The position numbers and the translations under genes are program-made. 64,000 nucleotides of DNA from assembly GCA_016933275.1 (NCBI GenBank), contig JAFGBI010000199.1:1-64000 (forward strand), given 5' to 3'. The notes beneath the pieces were generated by a model that was not told the origin of the DNA, ran no database searches, and worked only from the letters and a program-made list of their open reading frames with translations. The DNA is from Polyangiaceae bacterium (GTDB taxonomy: Bacteria > Myxococcota_A > Polyangia > Polyangiales > Polyangiaceae). How positions within the stretch are numbered: the first letter of the stretch is position 1; each line of letters starts with the position of its first letter. This document shows positions 16,338-24,960 of this stretch, piece by piece.

Positions 16338-17551
16338 CGTCCGCGCCGTTCGACGACGACGACCCGCTCCTCGAGCAGCATGAATAGGAGCCGCAGGGCA
16401 TCGAGCCGAGGCATGCCGCAGATGTCGAGGATCTCCTCGACGGTGGACACGCCATCGACGAGGCTGAGGAGGAAGCCGGCTCGGTGATCCAGCGACAACC
16501 ACCGGATCTGGTCCGGAGGGATAGCGACGCGAACCGGAGCGTCGAGCGCGCCCACCCGAGCCGAATACATCTGCGTCAGCACATCCCGGCAGCTCTGCGC
16601 GAAGCGGGCGGCCTCCAGATCCTCTGGCTCCTGTTCCAGGAGCGCCTCGGCGACGACCAAGGCACCGGTGAAATCGCCGACCGCGTAGCGGTCGTGGAGC
16701 TCCTGGTACGGGGTTCGCTCGGGCCGAGGCGGGGGATCGCTCTTGAGCTCGATCCCGGTGTTCAGCCGCACCGGCAGCCCCGAGGCGCGGCCTGCGGCGG
16801 ACACCGGCTCCGACGTTCGGGTGGCCGCCGTGGTGCCCGGGGAGCGGCGTCGGGTCGGCCTTTCTTCGGGGACGTCTTGGGCAAGGTCGAGGGTGGGGAG
16901 CTCATCGCGTGGCGGTGGGGCGCGCGACGACTGGGACCGCGAGCGGGCACCGCCGGGTTCGCTGGTCGCTCGGCGACGGCTGGCGGCACTTCGGGCTCGG
17001 TCCTTCGGCGTGTCGGCGAAGACGGAGTCGAAATCGAGCTCCAGCGGGGCGTCGGCTCCCCGCTCCGCGGCGGGGGGCGTCGGCACGGGGAGCTCGGACG
17101 AGGACGAGAGCGGCAGCTCGAGGTCCGGTTCGGTCCAGGAGGGCGGCACTTCCGGCTCAGGCAAGGATTCCGCGCTCGGTGGCTCGTAGTCGATCCGCGG
17201 CAGGTGGGGCGAGCTCAGCGAATCACGTAGCGACGGACCGGTCCCCCGCGGGGCGGACGACGACAGCAACCCGACCGCGTCGCTCGGCGGCGGGGAGGGG
17301 ACCTCGATGGTGGGGATGGCATCGTGATCGGTCTCCGCGAGGAGTCCGGCCGCGAGCTCCGCCATCGGGATCGAGGGGATCGCCGTGATCCGGTTGTCCA
17401 TTGAGTCGATGTCGATCTCGTCGCCCACGGGAGACTCCGAAGGGACCAGGCAAGCGGGATCGGGGACGCCCCATTCCTCGTCGATTTCGCCCGTTTCTGG
17501 GGGAATCGAACCTTCCCGTTCACCTGGTCTGATCCGGTCGTCTCGACCCAT
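16334..17551 (-). CDS. Acidic, low-complexity protein with a C-terminal VDG module, next to DnaK
   Basis: A 405-residue soluble protein with no signal peptide. Residues 1 to about 250 are Pro/Ser/Glu-rich and likely disordered. After that comes a TPR-like pair of helices (YQELHDRYAVGDFTGALVVAEALLEQEPEDLEAARF) and a module of about 60 residues, IRWLSLDHRAGFLLSLVDG then STVEEILDICGMPRLDALRLL. This module closely resembles the N-terminus of the J-domain protein on the other side of dnaK (RVDGSSTVSDILLATGLPE). It sits 15 nt after dnaK and overlaps the peptidase start. A role as a DnaK accessory or adaptor is inferred from context only. The ATG at 17551 was preferred to two GTG codons just upstream. 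Confidence 0.75.
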   Translation of the reverse strand: MGRDDRIRPGEREGSIPPETGEIDEEWGVPDPACLVPSESPVGDEIDIDSMDNRITAIPSIPMAELAAGLLAETDHDAIPTIEVPSPPPSDAVGLLSSSAPRGTGPSLRDSLSSPHLPRIDYEPPSAESLPEPEVPPSWTEPDLELPLSSSSELPVPTPPAAERGADAPLELDFDSVFADTPKDRARSAASRRRATSEPGGARSRSQSSRAPPPRDELPTLDLAQDVPEERPTRRRSPGTTAATRTSEPVSAAGRASGLPVRLNTGIELKSDPPPRPERTPYQELHDRYAVGDFTGALVVAEALLEQEPEDLEAARFAQSCRDVLTQMYSARVGALDAPVRVAIPPDQIRWLSLDHRAGFLLSLVDGVSTVEEILDICGMPRLDALRLLFMLLEERVVVVERRGR

Positions 17552-17566
17552 CACCACGTCCCGTGC

Positions 17567-19393
17567 CTACTCGGAGCGCGCCACGACGCCCTTGAACATG
17601 CGCTCCGTTCGCGCGAGCTGCTCGAGGTGGTCCTTCACTGCCTGCTTGTCCTTGGCCGCGATGGCCTTGCGCGCGCGATCGAGGACGTTGCGCGCCTTGC
17701 TGATGGCGTCGCGCCCGAAGTCCGCGCCGCCGACCACGCGTTCCACTTCCGGGAACAGCCGTTCGATCTCGATGATGTGCGTCTCCGCTTCTTGCCGGAC
17801 CCCCTCGAACTCCTCGTCGCTCCGGCGCTCGACCATGTAATCCTTCGCCCCCTCGATCATGGTGCTGATCTCGTCCTGAGTCAGACCGCTGGTCGCCGTG
17901 ACCTGGATCGATTGGTTCTGACCGGTCTCGAGGTCCTTCGCGTGGACGCTCACGATGCCATCCGTGTTGATGTCGAAGCTCACCTCGATTTCGACCTCGC
18001 CCCGTGGGGCTCGGCGTAGACCGGTGAGGATGAACTCGCCGAGCAGTTCGTTCTCGTCGGCCTGCTTGCTCTCGCCCTGCATCACCAGGATCTTCACCGC
18101 GGTCTGGTTGTCGCGGCTGGTCGTGAAGATCTTCCTTCGGCTGGTGGGCACCGTGGTGTTCTGGGGGATCAGCTCCTCGAAGAGGCTGCCGAAGGTCATG
18201 ATCCCGAGCGCGTGCGGGGTGACATCGAGCAGGATCATCTCGTGACGCTCGTCGACCAGGGCAGCGCCCTGGATGGCGGCGCCCAGCGCCACGACCTCGT
18301 CGGGATGGACTCCCTTGTTGGGGTCACGTTCGAAGAACTCCGCTACCGATTTCTGGATCGCCGGCATCCGCGTCATGCCCCCGACGAGGATGACGTCATC
18401 GATCTCATCGACGTCGAGCTTGGCGTCAGCGAGGGCCTGGCGGCAGATGTCGACCGTGCGTTCGACCAGGTCCTCCGTCAGCGTCTCCAGGGTTTCTCGG
18501 GAGAGCGAGCGTTGGAGGTGGAGCGCCTCGTTGCGGCCCGCGGAGATGATGAAGGGGAGGTTGATCTCCGTCTCGCGGACGCTGGAGAGCTCACACTTCG
18601 CCTTCTCGGCGGCGTCGCGGAGACGCTGGAGTGCCATGCGATCCTGTCGGAGGTCGACCTCGTGCTCTTCAGTGAACCCCTGGACGATCCAGTCGATCAC
18701 GCGCGCGTCGAAGTCCTCACCCCCCAGGAAGGTGTCGCCGGTCGTGCTGATTACCTTGAAGACACCGTGGGCCCCGATCTCGAGGATGCTGATGTCGAAG
18801 GTGCCGCCTCCAAGATCGTAGACCGCGACGGTCTTGTCGAGGCCCTTGCCGAATCCGTAGGCGAGAGAGGCTGCCGTCGGTTCGTTGATGATGCGGATGA
18901 CGTCGAGGCCGGCGATGAGGCCTGAGTCCTTGGTCGCCTGTCTTTGGTTGTCGTTGAAGTAGGCTGGCACGGTCACCACGGCCTTCTCCACGCTCTCCCC
19001 AAGGTAGTCCTCGGCGATGATCTTCATCTCCTGGAGGACCATGGAGCTTACCTCGGGGACGCTGTAGGTCTTGTCCCGAAGCTTGATCCGAACGTCCGCG
19101 TGGGGCCCTTCGACGATGGTGTAGCTCGAGGTCAGGAGGGCGTTCTTGACCTGTGGGGAGTTCCACTTGCGGCCGATCAACCGCTTGGCTGCGTAGACCG
19201 TGTTCTCGGCGTTCGTGATGGCCTGTCGCTTCGCGATATGGCCGACCAGGCGCTTGCCCGCCTCGGTGACCGCCACGATGCTGGGAGTGGTCTTGTAGCC
19301 GCCCCGGTTGGGGATGACGACCGGCGTGTCGCCCTCCATGACCGCGACGCAGGAGTTGGTGGTGCCGAGGTCGATCCCGATGACTCGATCCAT
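17567..19393 (-). CDS. dnaK: Hsp70 chaperone DnaK (short form)
   Basis: ATP-driven chaperone. At 608 residues it is slightly shorter than typical DnaK (about 630-640). The ATPase domain shows GIDLGTTNSCVAVMEG at the N-terminus, INEPTAASLAYGFGKG, VYDLGGGTFDISILEI and ILVGGMTRMPAIQ. The substrate domain has LLDVTPHALGIMTFGSLF (usual LSLGIET replaced) and ATSGLTQDEI. The lid ends at ARTERMFKGVVARSE, so the acidic C-terminal tail of housekeeping DnaK is absent. Its partner genes are a J-domain/TPR protein 43 nt upstream and a low-complexity protein 15 nt downstream; no grpE is seen. This suggests a specialised DnaK paralogue. Confidence 0.95.
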   Translation of the reverse strand: MDRVIGIDLGTTNSCVAVMEGDTPVVIPNRGGYKTTPSIVAVTEAGKRLVGHIAKRQAITNAENTVYAAKRLIGRKWNSPQVKNALLTSSYTIVEGPHADVRIKLRDKTYSVPEVSSMVLQEMKIIAEDYLGESVEKAVVTVPAYFNDNQRQATKDSGLIAGLDVIRIINEPTAASLAYGFGKGLDKTVAVYDLGGGTFDISILEIGAHGVFKVISTTGDTFLGGEDFDARVIDWIVQGFTEEHEVDLRQDRMALQRLRDAAEKAKCELSSVRETEINLPFIISAGRNEALHLQRSLSRETLETLTEDLVERTVDICRQALADAKLDVDEIDDVILVGGMTRMPAIQKSVAEFFERDPNKGVHPDEVVALGAAIQGAALVDERHEMILLDVTPHALGIMTFGSLFEELIPQNTTVPTSRRKIFTTSRDNQTAVKILVMQGESKQADENELLGEFILTGLRRAPRGEVEIEVSFDINTDGIVSVHAKDLETGQNQSIQVTATSGLTQDEISTMIEGAKDYMVERRSDEEFEGVRQEAETHIIEIERLFPEVERVVGGADFGRDAISKARNVLDRARKAIAAKDKQAVKDHLEQLARTERMFKGVVARSE

Positions 19394-19436
19394 GTGACCC
19401 TTTCCGACGACTCGTCCGGCTCAACGACGGCCGGAG

Positions 19437-21098
19437 TTAGATCTGATTCCTCCGGAGCCGCTTCAGCCAGCCCTTGATGGTATCATCCTGCGGGGCGAGC
19501 GCCTGCGCGCGCTCGAACTCCGCGAGCGCGCTTTGGCGCATCCCAGCGGCGAGGTAGACCTGCGCCAGGGTGACCCGGAGCGAGGCTTGGGAGGGGGCGA
19601 GGGTCACGGCCGCGCGGGCGTGCTCGAGCGCCAGCTTGGGATCCCCCTCCGCCTTGAGCAGACAGGTGGCTACCCGCTCGTGGGTCCGTGCCGTGGGTTT
19701 GCCGAGGGAGGCTCGGTGGTACGAGCGAGCCGCGGCCTCCCAGTGTTGCTCCCGTTCCTCGTACTGGGCCTGCTCGAGGAAGCTGTCGGCCATCGCGACG
19801 TTGGCCTCGCGCTCGACCTCGGCGAGGCGACGCACGAGGTCCTCCTGGTCCGGCGCGAGCGAGAGGGCAACGCGCAGGGCATTGACGGCGGAAAGGGGCT
19901 TCATGTCCCGGAGGGCGACCTCGGCCGCTTCGAGATACTGCTGCACTTGGTCGTTGCGGGCTCGCGAGATGCGGGCAGCGTACATGCGCCGGAGGTCGTC
20001 GGCGACGTTCGGTCGAGAAGCCGTCGGCGGCAGACGGTCCGCTGGCTTCGGCTCGGGCGGTGGCGGCGGGACACTGCCGCCAAGCTTTCGGGCCAACGCC
20101 CGGCGGCGCGCGGCAGGGTCGAGGGGCGCTGGGGGCTGGCTGGGACGAGACGGCACGGCCGCGCCGGGGACCACCGGGCCGGCAGACCCTGGGGACTCGA
20201 GGTGCGAGGTCGCTCCGTCGGCACTTGACTCCTCTACCGTGACCAGGTCGTCGGCAGGCGAGGGCGGGATGGCACGCTCGCTGCGGTCGGCGGCGCGCGC
20301 CTCGTCGAAGATCCTCTGGCGCGCGCGCTCGAGCTCCGCCGCGTGGGTTTGTTCTCCGCTGAGGAAGGAATCGAACGCCTTCGTGTGGCGCTTCGTCCGG
20401 AGGTAGTCGTCGTAGTCCTGGCGCGTTCGCTTGCGGGAGAGGGTGTCGTGGGCCTCGGTGAGGTGCGCGAAGACCCGTTCGAGCTTGACCTTGAACGAGC
20501 CGAGGTTTTTACCGAAGTACTTATCGGGGTGGAAGGTCCCCACGAACCGGAAGTACGCGGTCTTGACCTCCTGCTTGGTGGCCTGGGGGCTGACGTCGAG
20601 CAGGGTGTAGTGATCGACCAGATCGAGCCGGTAGTAGAGGTCGAGGATCGATCGCTTGCGGGCGAGATCGAGATCGCAATCCTCATCGAGCTCCGCCGGA
20701 TCGTAGAGCGCGGCGGACGGGTGACGGCCAGCGGACGCTCGGTCCACGGACTCGACGATGGGTCGCGCGATGCGTTGGGTCTCCGGGGCCGCTCGAGTGT
20801 CCGTCGCGATCCGCGCGTCCGTCGTGGCCCCGGTTTCGCCGGGCCGGGGTGCCCCGAGGGGGGGCTCGGTGGGGCTTGTGGCAAAGCTTACCACACCGAG
20901 GTCGGAGAGCTGGGTGAGCGCCAGGTCTACCTCGGCCTCGGGGAGTCCGGTGGCCAGCAGAATGTCGCTGACCGTGGAGGAGCCGTCCACCCGAGATAGG
21001 ACAAACGCCTCCCTCGGCCCGATGGGCAGTCTCCGGAGATCCACGCCGACGACCAGCTGCGGCGTGCGATCGTTGGCTTTGGTGGCGGAGATTCCCAC
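19437..21098 (-). CDS. J-domain protein with C-terminal TPR repeats
   Basis: A 553-residue co-chaperone. Order of parts: an N-terminal module (VGVDLRRLPIGPREAFVLSRVDG, about residues 15-70) related to the C-terminus of the protein after DnaK; a linker; a J domain (about 160-230) with DHYTLLDVSPQATKQEVKTAYF and the HPD motif in FHPDKYFGK at about residue 190; a Pro-rich linker; then several TPR-like helices from about 390 on (YLEAAEVALRDMKPLSAVNAL, ALEHARAAVTLAP, SALAEFERAQALAPQ). The HPD tripeptide implies stimulation of DnaK ATPase; the TPRs probably bind clients. Starts possible are TTG 21104 and GTG 21098; GTG was chosen. It is the first gene of the dnaK operon. Confidence 0.88.
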   Translation of the reverse strand: MGISATKANDRTPQLVVGVDLRRLPIGPREAFVLSRVDGSSTVSDILLATGLPEAEVDLALTQLSDLGVVSFATSPTEPPLGAPRPGETGATTDARIATDTRAAPETQRIARPIVESVDRASAGRHPSAALYDPAELDEDCDLDLARKRSILDLYYRLDLVDHYTLLDVSPQATKQEVKTAYFRFVGTFHPDKYFGKNLGSFKVKLERVFAHLTEAHDTLSRKRTRQDYDDYLRTKRHTKAFDSFLSGEQTHAAELERARQRIFDEARAADRSERAIPPSPADDLVTVEESSADGATSHLESPGSAGPVVPGAAVPSRPSQPPAPLDPAARRRALARKLGGSVPPPPPEPKPADRLPPTASRPNVADDLRRMYAARISRARNDQVQQYLEAAEVALRDMKPLSAVNALRVALSLAPDQEDLVRRLAEVEREANVAMADSFLEQAQYEEREQHWEAAARSYHRASLGKPTARTHERVATCLLKAEGDPKLALEHARAAVTLAPSQASLRVTLAQVYLAAGMRQSALAEFERAQALAPQDDTIKGWLKRLRRNQI

Positions 21099-21135
21099 GT
21101 GCAAACACAGCGCGGCGGAGAACTATGACTCCACC

Positions 21136-21165
21136 AGTCTACGCTCCCGCTCGTTTTGCTTGCAA
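21136..21165 (-). promoter_or_regulatory. Candidate sigma-70 promoter of the dnaK operon
   Basis: Read on the minus strand, TTGCAA (21165-21160) and TAGACT (21141-21136) are separated by 18 bp, about 40 bp upstream of the J-domain gene start. Matches to consensus are four of six in each box. No CIRCE inverted repeat is visible, so HrcA control is not suggested. The rest of 21166-21445 holds no recognisable gene. Confidence 0.35.
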
Positions 21166-21445
21166 TATTCGCCCGCCGCCGTTGACCTGCCGGGGATCTG
21201 CGACCAAGAGGGGACCAAGGACGGCTGGTCGGCTTGTTGTCCTCGCGGGACGGATCGACGCCCCACGCATCGGGAGGAGGGGATGCGCCAGCCCCTCCAA
21301 CGGATCCTCGTGAGAAGGACGGTGGAAGCCTCCACCAGGATGAGCCGGCCGTTTGCTCGACGGGGCGACGAGCTCGCTAGCACAAGGCAGCCGGGCTGCC
21401 TGACCGCTCACCGCTGATGGCCGGTGTGGTTCCGGCTCCGTCGGG

Positions 21446-21491
21446 TTGGGTCGTTGATTCGACGCAGCGATCAACCGGATTGCTGCTCTAG
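21446..21491 (+). repeat. 46-bp tail module of the CTAG element, isolated partial copy
   Basis: This matches the 46-bp small-hairpin module of the dispersed element, with stems at GCAGCGATCA and GGATTGCTGC (imperfect) around an ACC loop. It ends in CTAG at 21488-21491, and that CTAG is also the first four bases of complete copy B. The CTAG expected at its left end has decayed to TTGG. The shared CTAG suggests insertion at, or recombination through, CTAG sites. Confidence 0.75.
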
Positions 21492-21647
21492 CGCACCGAT
21501 CCGGTTGCCAACAGCAACGGCAGCGCTGAAAACGCGTCCATGCGAGGCGAGGACGCATTTTCAGCGCTGCCTCTGGAGAGGTCTGCTGCCGGTTCGGTGC
21601 TCTAGGTTGTTGATTCGACGCAGCAATCAACCTGATTGCTGCTCTAG
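21488..21647 (+). repeat. 160-bp CTAG-modular intergenic element, copy B (complete)
   Basis: Complete copy bounded by CTAG at 21488 and 21644, with an internal CTAG at 21602-21605 dividing a 118-bp main module from a 46-bp tail module. The 21-nt arms are 21519-21539 and 21551-21571 (11-nt spacer, one mismatch). The tail stem is 21620-21629 against 21633-21642. The terminal CTAG supplies the minus-strand TAG stop codon of the gene at 21644-22468. The short 5' end of the main module also folds as GTTGC-CAACA-GCAAC. Confidence 0.93.
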
Positions 21648-22468
21648 GGACCCGATCCGCTGGGCGGGGGCAGCGGACTGTCAGCCAGGCTCTGTTCGAT
21701 CACCTGACTTTGGATCGCGATCGCCTCGGCAAAGGCGGTGAGCGCACGTTCCCGGATCGAGCGGATGGCCGCGGATTGGGCTTCCAAGCGCGCGCGCTCT
21801 TCCGGCGCCAGGCGGGTCAGCCGGGCGTCACGGAGGGCCCGATCGGCGGCTTCTTTGGCTGCTCGCAGCGCGTCCGCTGCCTCGGGGCTCCCCTCCACCA
21901 GGGCCCGCCGAGCCGTGTCCCTGTCCGCGACCAGGCGTTCGAGGCGGGCCCGCTCCTGGCCGACCATGCGCTCGTCGACCGAAGCGAGGACCCGCTCGAT
22001 CTCCGCGTCGAGAGCCCACGAGCGGCGCTCCTCGACGAGCCCGAGGACCTCGAACAAGTGACCCCGGAAGTAGGTCGTCTCGGGAGCAAGGCCGAGGCCG
22101 CGCTGGACGTCGTTGACCGCGGAGTCATGGCGTCCCAGGCGGCTCGCGAGATCGGCGCGACGCGCCAGGGTGTCCGCCAGGACCTCACGTACCTCGGGGA
22201 GTCCCCTGGGTCCTCCGGGCATTGGTCCATCTATGATCGCGGAGAGTTCGGCGAGAGCGCCCTGGATGCTCCCATCGTTTTCGAGCAGGTCGGCGCGATG
22301 GTGGGCGGACCTCGCCCGGCTGAGGAAGGCGAGGAGGGCCGGATCCACGGCCGCCACGCCGGGCACTTCGCGACGGCAGCACGCGGCGGGTCCTGCCATC
22401 ACCCAGCCGAGTCCGACCAGACTCACCAGTCCGAGCACGAGGACCGGTTGGCTTCGGAGGGGCCTCAT
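21644..22468 (-). CDS. Probable envelope protein with helical coiled-coil C-terminus
   Basis: A 274-residue protein of no recognised family. The N-terminus is a signal or anchor (PVLVLGLVSLVGLGWVMAGPAACC); the AAC-C site may be a weak lipobox. The rest is helical and rich in Ala, Arg and Glu, with a TPR-like section (RRADLASRLGRHDSAVNDVQRGLGLAP) and a long amphipathic stretch with coiled-coil character (LERLVADRDTARRALVEG). It is the third gene of the sigma-factor operon; its ATG at 22468 overlaps the anti-sigma candidate stop as ATGA. Its TAG stop comes from repeat copy B, so the original C-terminus may have been different. Confidence 0.72.
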   Translation of the reverse strand: MRPLRSQPVLVLGLVSLVGLGWVMAGPAACCRREVPGVAAVDPALLAFLSRARSAHHRADLLENDGSIQGALAELSAIIDGPMPGGPRGLPEVREVLADTLARRADLASRLGRHDSAVNDVQRGLGLAPETTYFRGHLFEVLGLVEERRSWALDAEIERVLASVDERMVGQERARLERLVADRDTARRALVEGSPEAADALRAAKEAADRALRDARLTRLAPEERARLEAQSAAIRSIRERALTAFAEAIAIQSQVIEQSLADSPLPPPSGSGP

Positions 22469-23139
22469 CGTACCCCCCAAGCTGCGTACCGATTCTCGCG
22501 GAGCTCGCGTTCGCGAGCCTCTGCGATCCGGTCGATACGCTCCGTGGTGCGGCCGAGCTCGAAGCGGTCCGGGAAGAGCCCAGCAGCCGATCGCGAAGCG
22601 TGCGGCAAGGTGCGTCGCGGAGCCTCACCGGGGAGGATGAGCCACAGGGCCACTGCCGCGGCGAGCGCGAGAGTACCGGCTGCGGCACCAAACGCGATCA
22701 CGACCACCCCGCCTCGTCCAGCTCCTGGCGGGGGCGCGGTTCGCGGTCGGGCGGGCGCCGTCGTCCGCAGGGCCGCCGCCACGGCCCCTTCGATGGCCGC
22801 CGCCGGCGGCAAGGTCGGCGCGAAGGCCGCTCTCATGGCGGCGGCGAGCTCGAGCGGGGCTGAGCCTTCCAGGTTTTCACCCATCCGTTGGCGGTCGAGT
22901 GCGTTGCCCAGCGCTGTCGAGGCGGCAAGCTCCGCCTCGGTGGGAGGCGCGAAGGGATCGGCCAAGGCCGAAGCGATCGCTGCCTCCTGGACCAGTGGAT
23001 CGAGCGGGGCGGGGCCCCATGCTGCCCGCAGCGCGACCGCGAGTGGGTCGCCTGCCAGGGGATCGGGGCCGTCCGAGCCGGGCGACGGGGGGCGGGCGTC
23101 CGATTGGTCGAGCCAGGGGTGGCGGGGCGGTCGGGTCAT
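22465..23139 (-). CDS. Single-span membrane protein, probable anti-sigma factor
   Basis: A 224-residue protein lying directly after an ECF sigma factor gene with an ATGA overlap. The N-terminal half is Pro/Ala-rich and cytoplasmic, with two similar segments (LAVALRAAWGPAPLDPLVQEA and LELAAAMRAAFAP). One transmembrane helix follows at about residues 148-168 (VVVIAFGAAAGTLALAAAVAL). The C-terminal periplasmic part is short (ILPGEAPRRTLPHASRSAAG). No zinc-binding HxxxCxxC anti-sigma motif is visible, so the anti-sigma role rests on topology and position only. Confidence 0.72.
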   Translation of the reverse strand: MTRPPRHPWLDQSDARPPSPGSDGPDPLAGDPLAVALRAAWGPAPLDPLVQEAAIASALADPFAPPTEAELAASTALGNALDRQRMGENLEGSAPLELAAAMRAAFAPTLPPAAAIEGAVAAALRTTAPARPRTAPPPGAGRGGVVVIAFGAAAGTLALAAAVALWLILPGEAPRRTLPHASRSAAGLFPDRFELGRTTERIDRIAEARERELRENRYAAWGVR

Positions 23140-23735
23140 GCGGTTGCCTCCTCGCTGGTTCCCAAGGCCTTCTTCAAGGCGGCCATTGCGCGGTGGAGCA
23201 CCACATCGAGGGTGGAGACCGTCACGCCGAGCTCGCGCGCCGCTTCTTCGCGCGAGCGTTCCTCGAGCACCCGCAGTCGAATGACGAGCGCATAGCGTTC
23301 GTGGATCCGGCCGAGTGCGTCCTCGACGCGACGCCGCGCGAGGTCGAGGTCGTGTCGCTCCAGCAGGTCCGCCGAGCGGTCCTCCTGGTTTGCCACATCG
23401 AGCTCACGTTCGAGGTCGCTCGGATCGAAGATCCGCTCGCGCTTTCGGGATCGGACGAGATCGAGCGCCACCCGCAACGCTACGACACGGAGCCAAGGAT
23501 AGACTCCGACGCTCTGCCACGTGAACTGATCGAAGCGTTCCACGACCTTGACGTAGGTGGCGCTCAGCGCCTCCTCCGCAAGGGCTCGGCTCCCGAGCCG
23601 TGGGAGGAGCACGCTGCGGTACAGGCGTGGTCCATGTTGTCTCAGGATGGCTCCCAGCGCCTCTCGGTCCCCGGCTCGGGCTCGAGCACACAGGTTTGCT
23701 TCGGCGCCGAGGTCGCGGTCGGAGTCACCCACCAC
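23136..23735 (-). CDS. ECF-type RNA polymerase sigma factor
   Basis: A sigma-70 family region 2/region 4 protein. Region 2 is LCARARAGDREALGAILRQHGPRLYRSV followed by AEEALSATYVKVVERFDQF and PWLRVVALRVALDLVRSRKR. Region 4 is IRLRVLEERSREEAARELGVTVSTLDVVLHRAMAALKKAL, shown here as two adjoining segments with a helix-turn-helix at GVTVSTLDVVL. Several GTG starts lie close together (23744, 23735, 23732); 23735 gives 199 residues, in line with the family. It overlaps the membrane protein gene by ATGA. It is divergent from the rhomboid gene. Confidence 0.88.
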   Translation of the reverse strand: MVGDSDRDLGAEANLCARARAGDREALGAILRQHGPRLYRSVLLPRLGSRALAEEALSATYVKVVERFDQFTWQSVGVYPWLRVVALRVALDLVRSRKRERIFDPSDLERELDVANQEDRSADLLERHDLDLARRRVEDALGRIHERYALVIRLRVLEERSREEAARELGVTVSTLDVVLHRAMAALKKALGTSEEATA

Positions 23736-23994
23736 GCCAAACACTCTAACCCGGTCGTCCGCCGAGCCGATAGGCCGCCGATTGGGGGGAAGATCGAACG
23801 GGCGCCAACTCACCAGCGCCGGATCGATCGGGATCCGGGTGTTCCCCGGCCGCCAGGGTTCTGCGAGGGCGCAGCCGGTCATGCCAAGGGAACGATCCTG
23901 GCCCCTGGAGCTTACGGTGCGGTCGGGACCTGGCTCTTCTGCCAGGTGCGAGATGCCTGGGCCGAGAAGCCGGTGCCGCGCTATGAACGGAGCC

Positions 23995-24849
23995 ATGGCC
24001 ATTGGATCCCGGGTCTGTTCGCAATGCGGTGCCCTGAACGCAGTCGATGAGACGCGCTGTCATCGGTGTGGCCGCAGCTTGCCGGGACCGCTCCGCATGG
24101 CGGCCACCGACCTCGTGGCGACGGGGCTCGGCAAGGAGTTTCCTGTCACCCAGCTGCTCATCGGGCTCTCGACGCTCATCTTCATGGTGTCGGTGCTCGG
24201 GAAGGGGCCGTTCCCGATCTGGTTCGGGGACGGGGTCCGCACTTCGGAGGCGCTCCGGTGGGGTGCGCTCGTCGTGCCCGGCAGCAGCTCGGAGCCCTGG
24301 CGATACCTCTCCGCGGTGTTCGTCCATTCCAGTGCCCTCCACCTGCTCATGAACATGCTCGCCCTGCTGTCGCTCGGTCGAGCGGCCGAAGGAGAGCTCG
24401 GCTCCGCGCGTTTCACGGTCGGCTTCGTCGGCTCGGGCGTCATCGGCTACCTCATCAGCCATGGTTGGTACTCCTTCTGGGGCGGGCGCGGCGCGTTGTT
24501 GGTCGGGGCTAGCGGGGCGATCTTCGGCCTGCTGGGTGTCGAGGTCGGCATGCTGCTGGCGCGTCGCGCGTGGGAAGCGCGTGCGCGCTTGTGGCGTGCG
24601 CTCATCCTGGTGGCGGTGATCGGCCTGCTCATCCCGGTCAACAACTCCGCCCACCTCGGCGGCCTCTTCGCTGGTCTCGCGATAGGTTATGGGTTCGGTC
24701 GGGAGCGTGGGGCGAGCCGGCGGAACCGGGCCTTCGCCTGGGCAGCGGGGCTGCTGCTCGCAGCGTGCGCCGCTTCGGTCCTGCTCTCGACGCGGTCGCC
24801 GCTGTGGCGGGCGGCGCGGGAGTACGAGATCGCTACCGGACGCGAGTGA
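23995..24849 (+). CDS. Rhomboid-family intramembrane serine protease with N-terminal zinc ribbon
   Basis: A 284-residue membrane protein. The N-terminus carries two CxxC pairs (C8/C11 and C22/C25: VCSQCG and RCHRCG) forming a small zinc ribbon. The rhomboid core follows: EPWRYLSAVFVHSSALHLLMN with the conserved H and N residues, VGASGAIFGLLG with the nucleophilic Ser (about residue 172), and NNSAHLGGLFAG with the catalytic His (about 218). It probably cleaves a transmembrane helix of a partner protein; the substrate is unknown. The ATG at 23995 is preceded by ACGGAG; an ATG at 23983 is also in frame. The final 40 residues include a last hydrophobic span. Confidence 0.9.
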   Translation: MAIGSRVCSQCGALNAVDETRCHRCGRSLPGPLRMAATDLVATGLGKEFPVTQLLIGLSTLIFMVSVLGKGPFPIWFGDGVRTSEALRWGALVVPGSSSEPWRYLSAVFVHSSALHLLMNMLALLSLGRAAEGELGSARFTVGFVGSGVIGYLISHGWYSFWGGRGALLVGASGAIFGLLGVEVGMLLARRAWEARARLWRALILVAVIGLLIPVNNSAHLGGLFAGLAIGYGFGRERGASRRNRAFAWAAGLLLAACAASVLLSTRSPLWRAAREYEIATGRE

Positions 24850-24960
24850 CGTACCTCGGCGTGGGCGCTGGGGGCGCAAAATCGCGCAGAGTAGCCGCGC
24901 CCGGCCGTCTCGAGCGTCGTTCGCTGACGGATTCGGGGGGAGTTGATCTATCCTCCGAGC

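Noticed and set aside
21099-21440. CIRCE (HrcA) operator before the dnaK operon
   Set aside because: No TTAGCACTC-N9-GAGTGCTAA-type inverted repeat is present in the upstream region.
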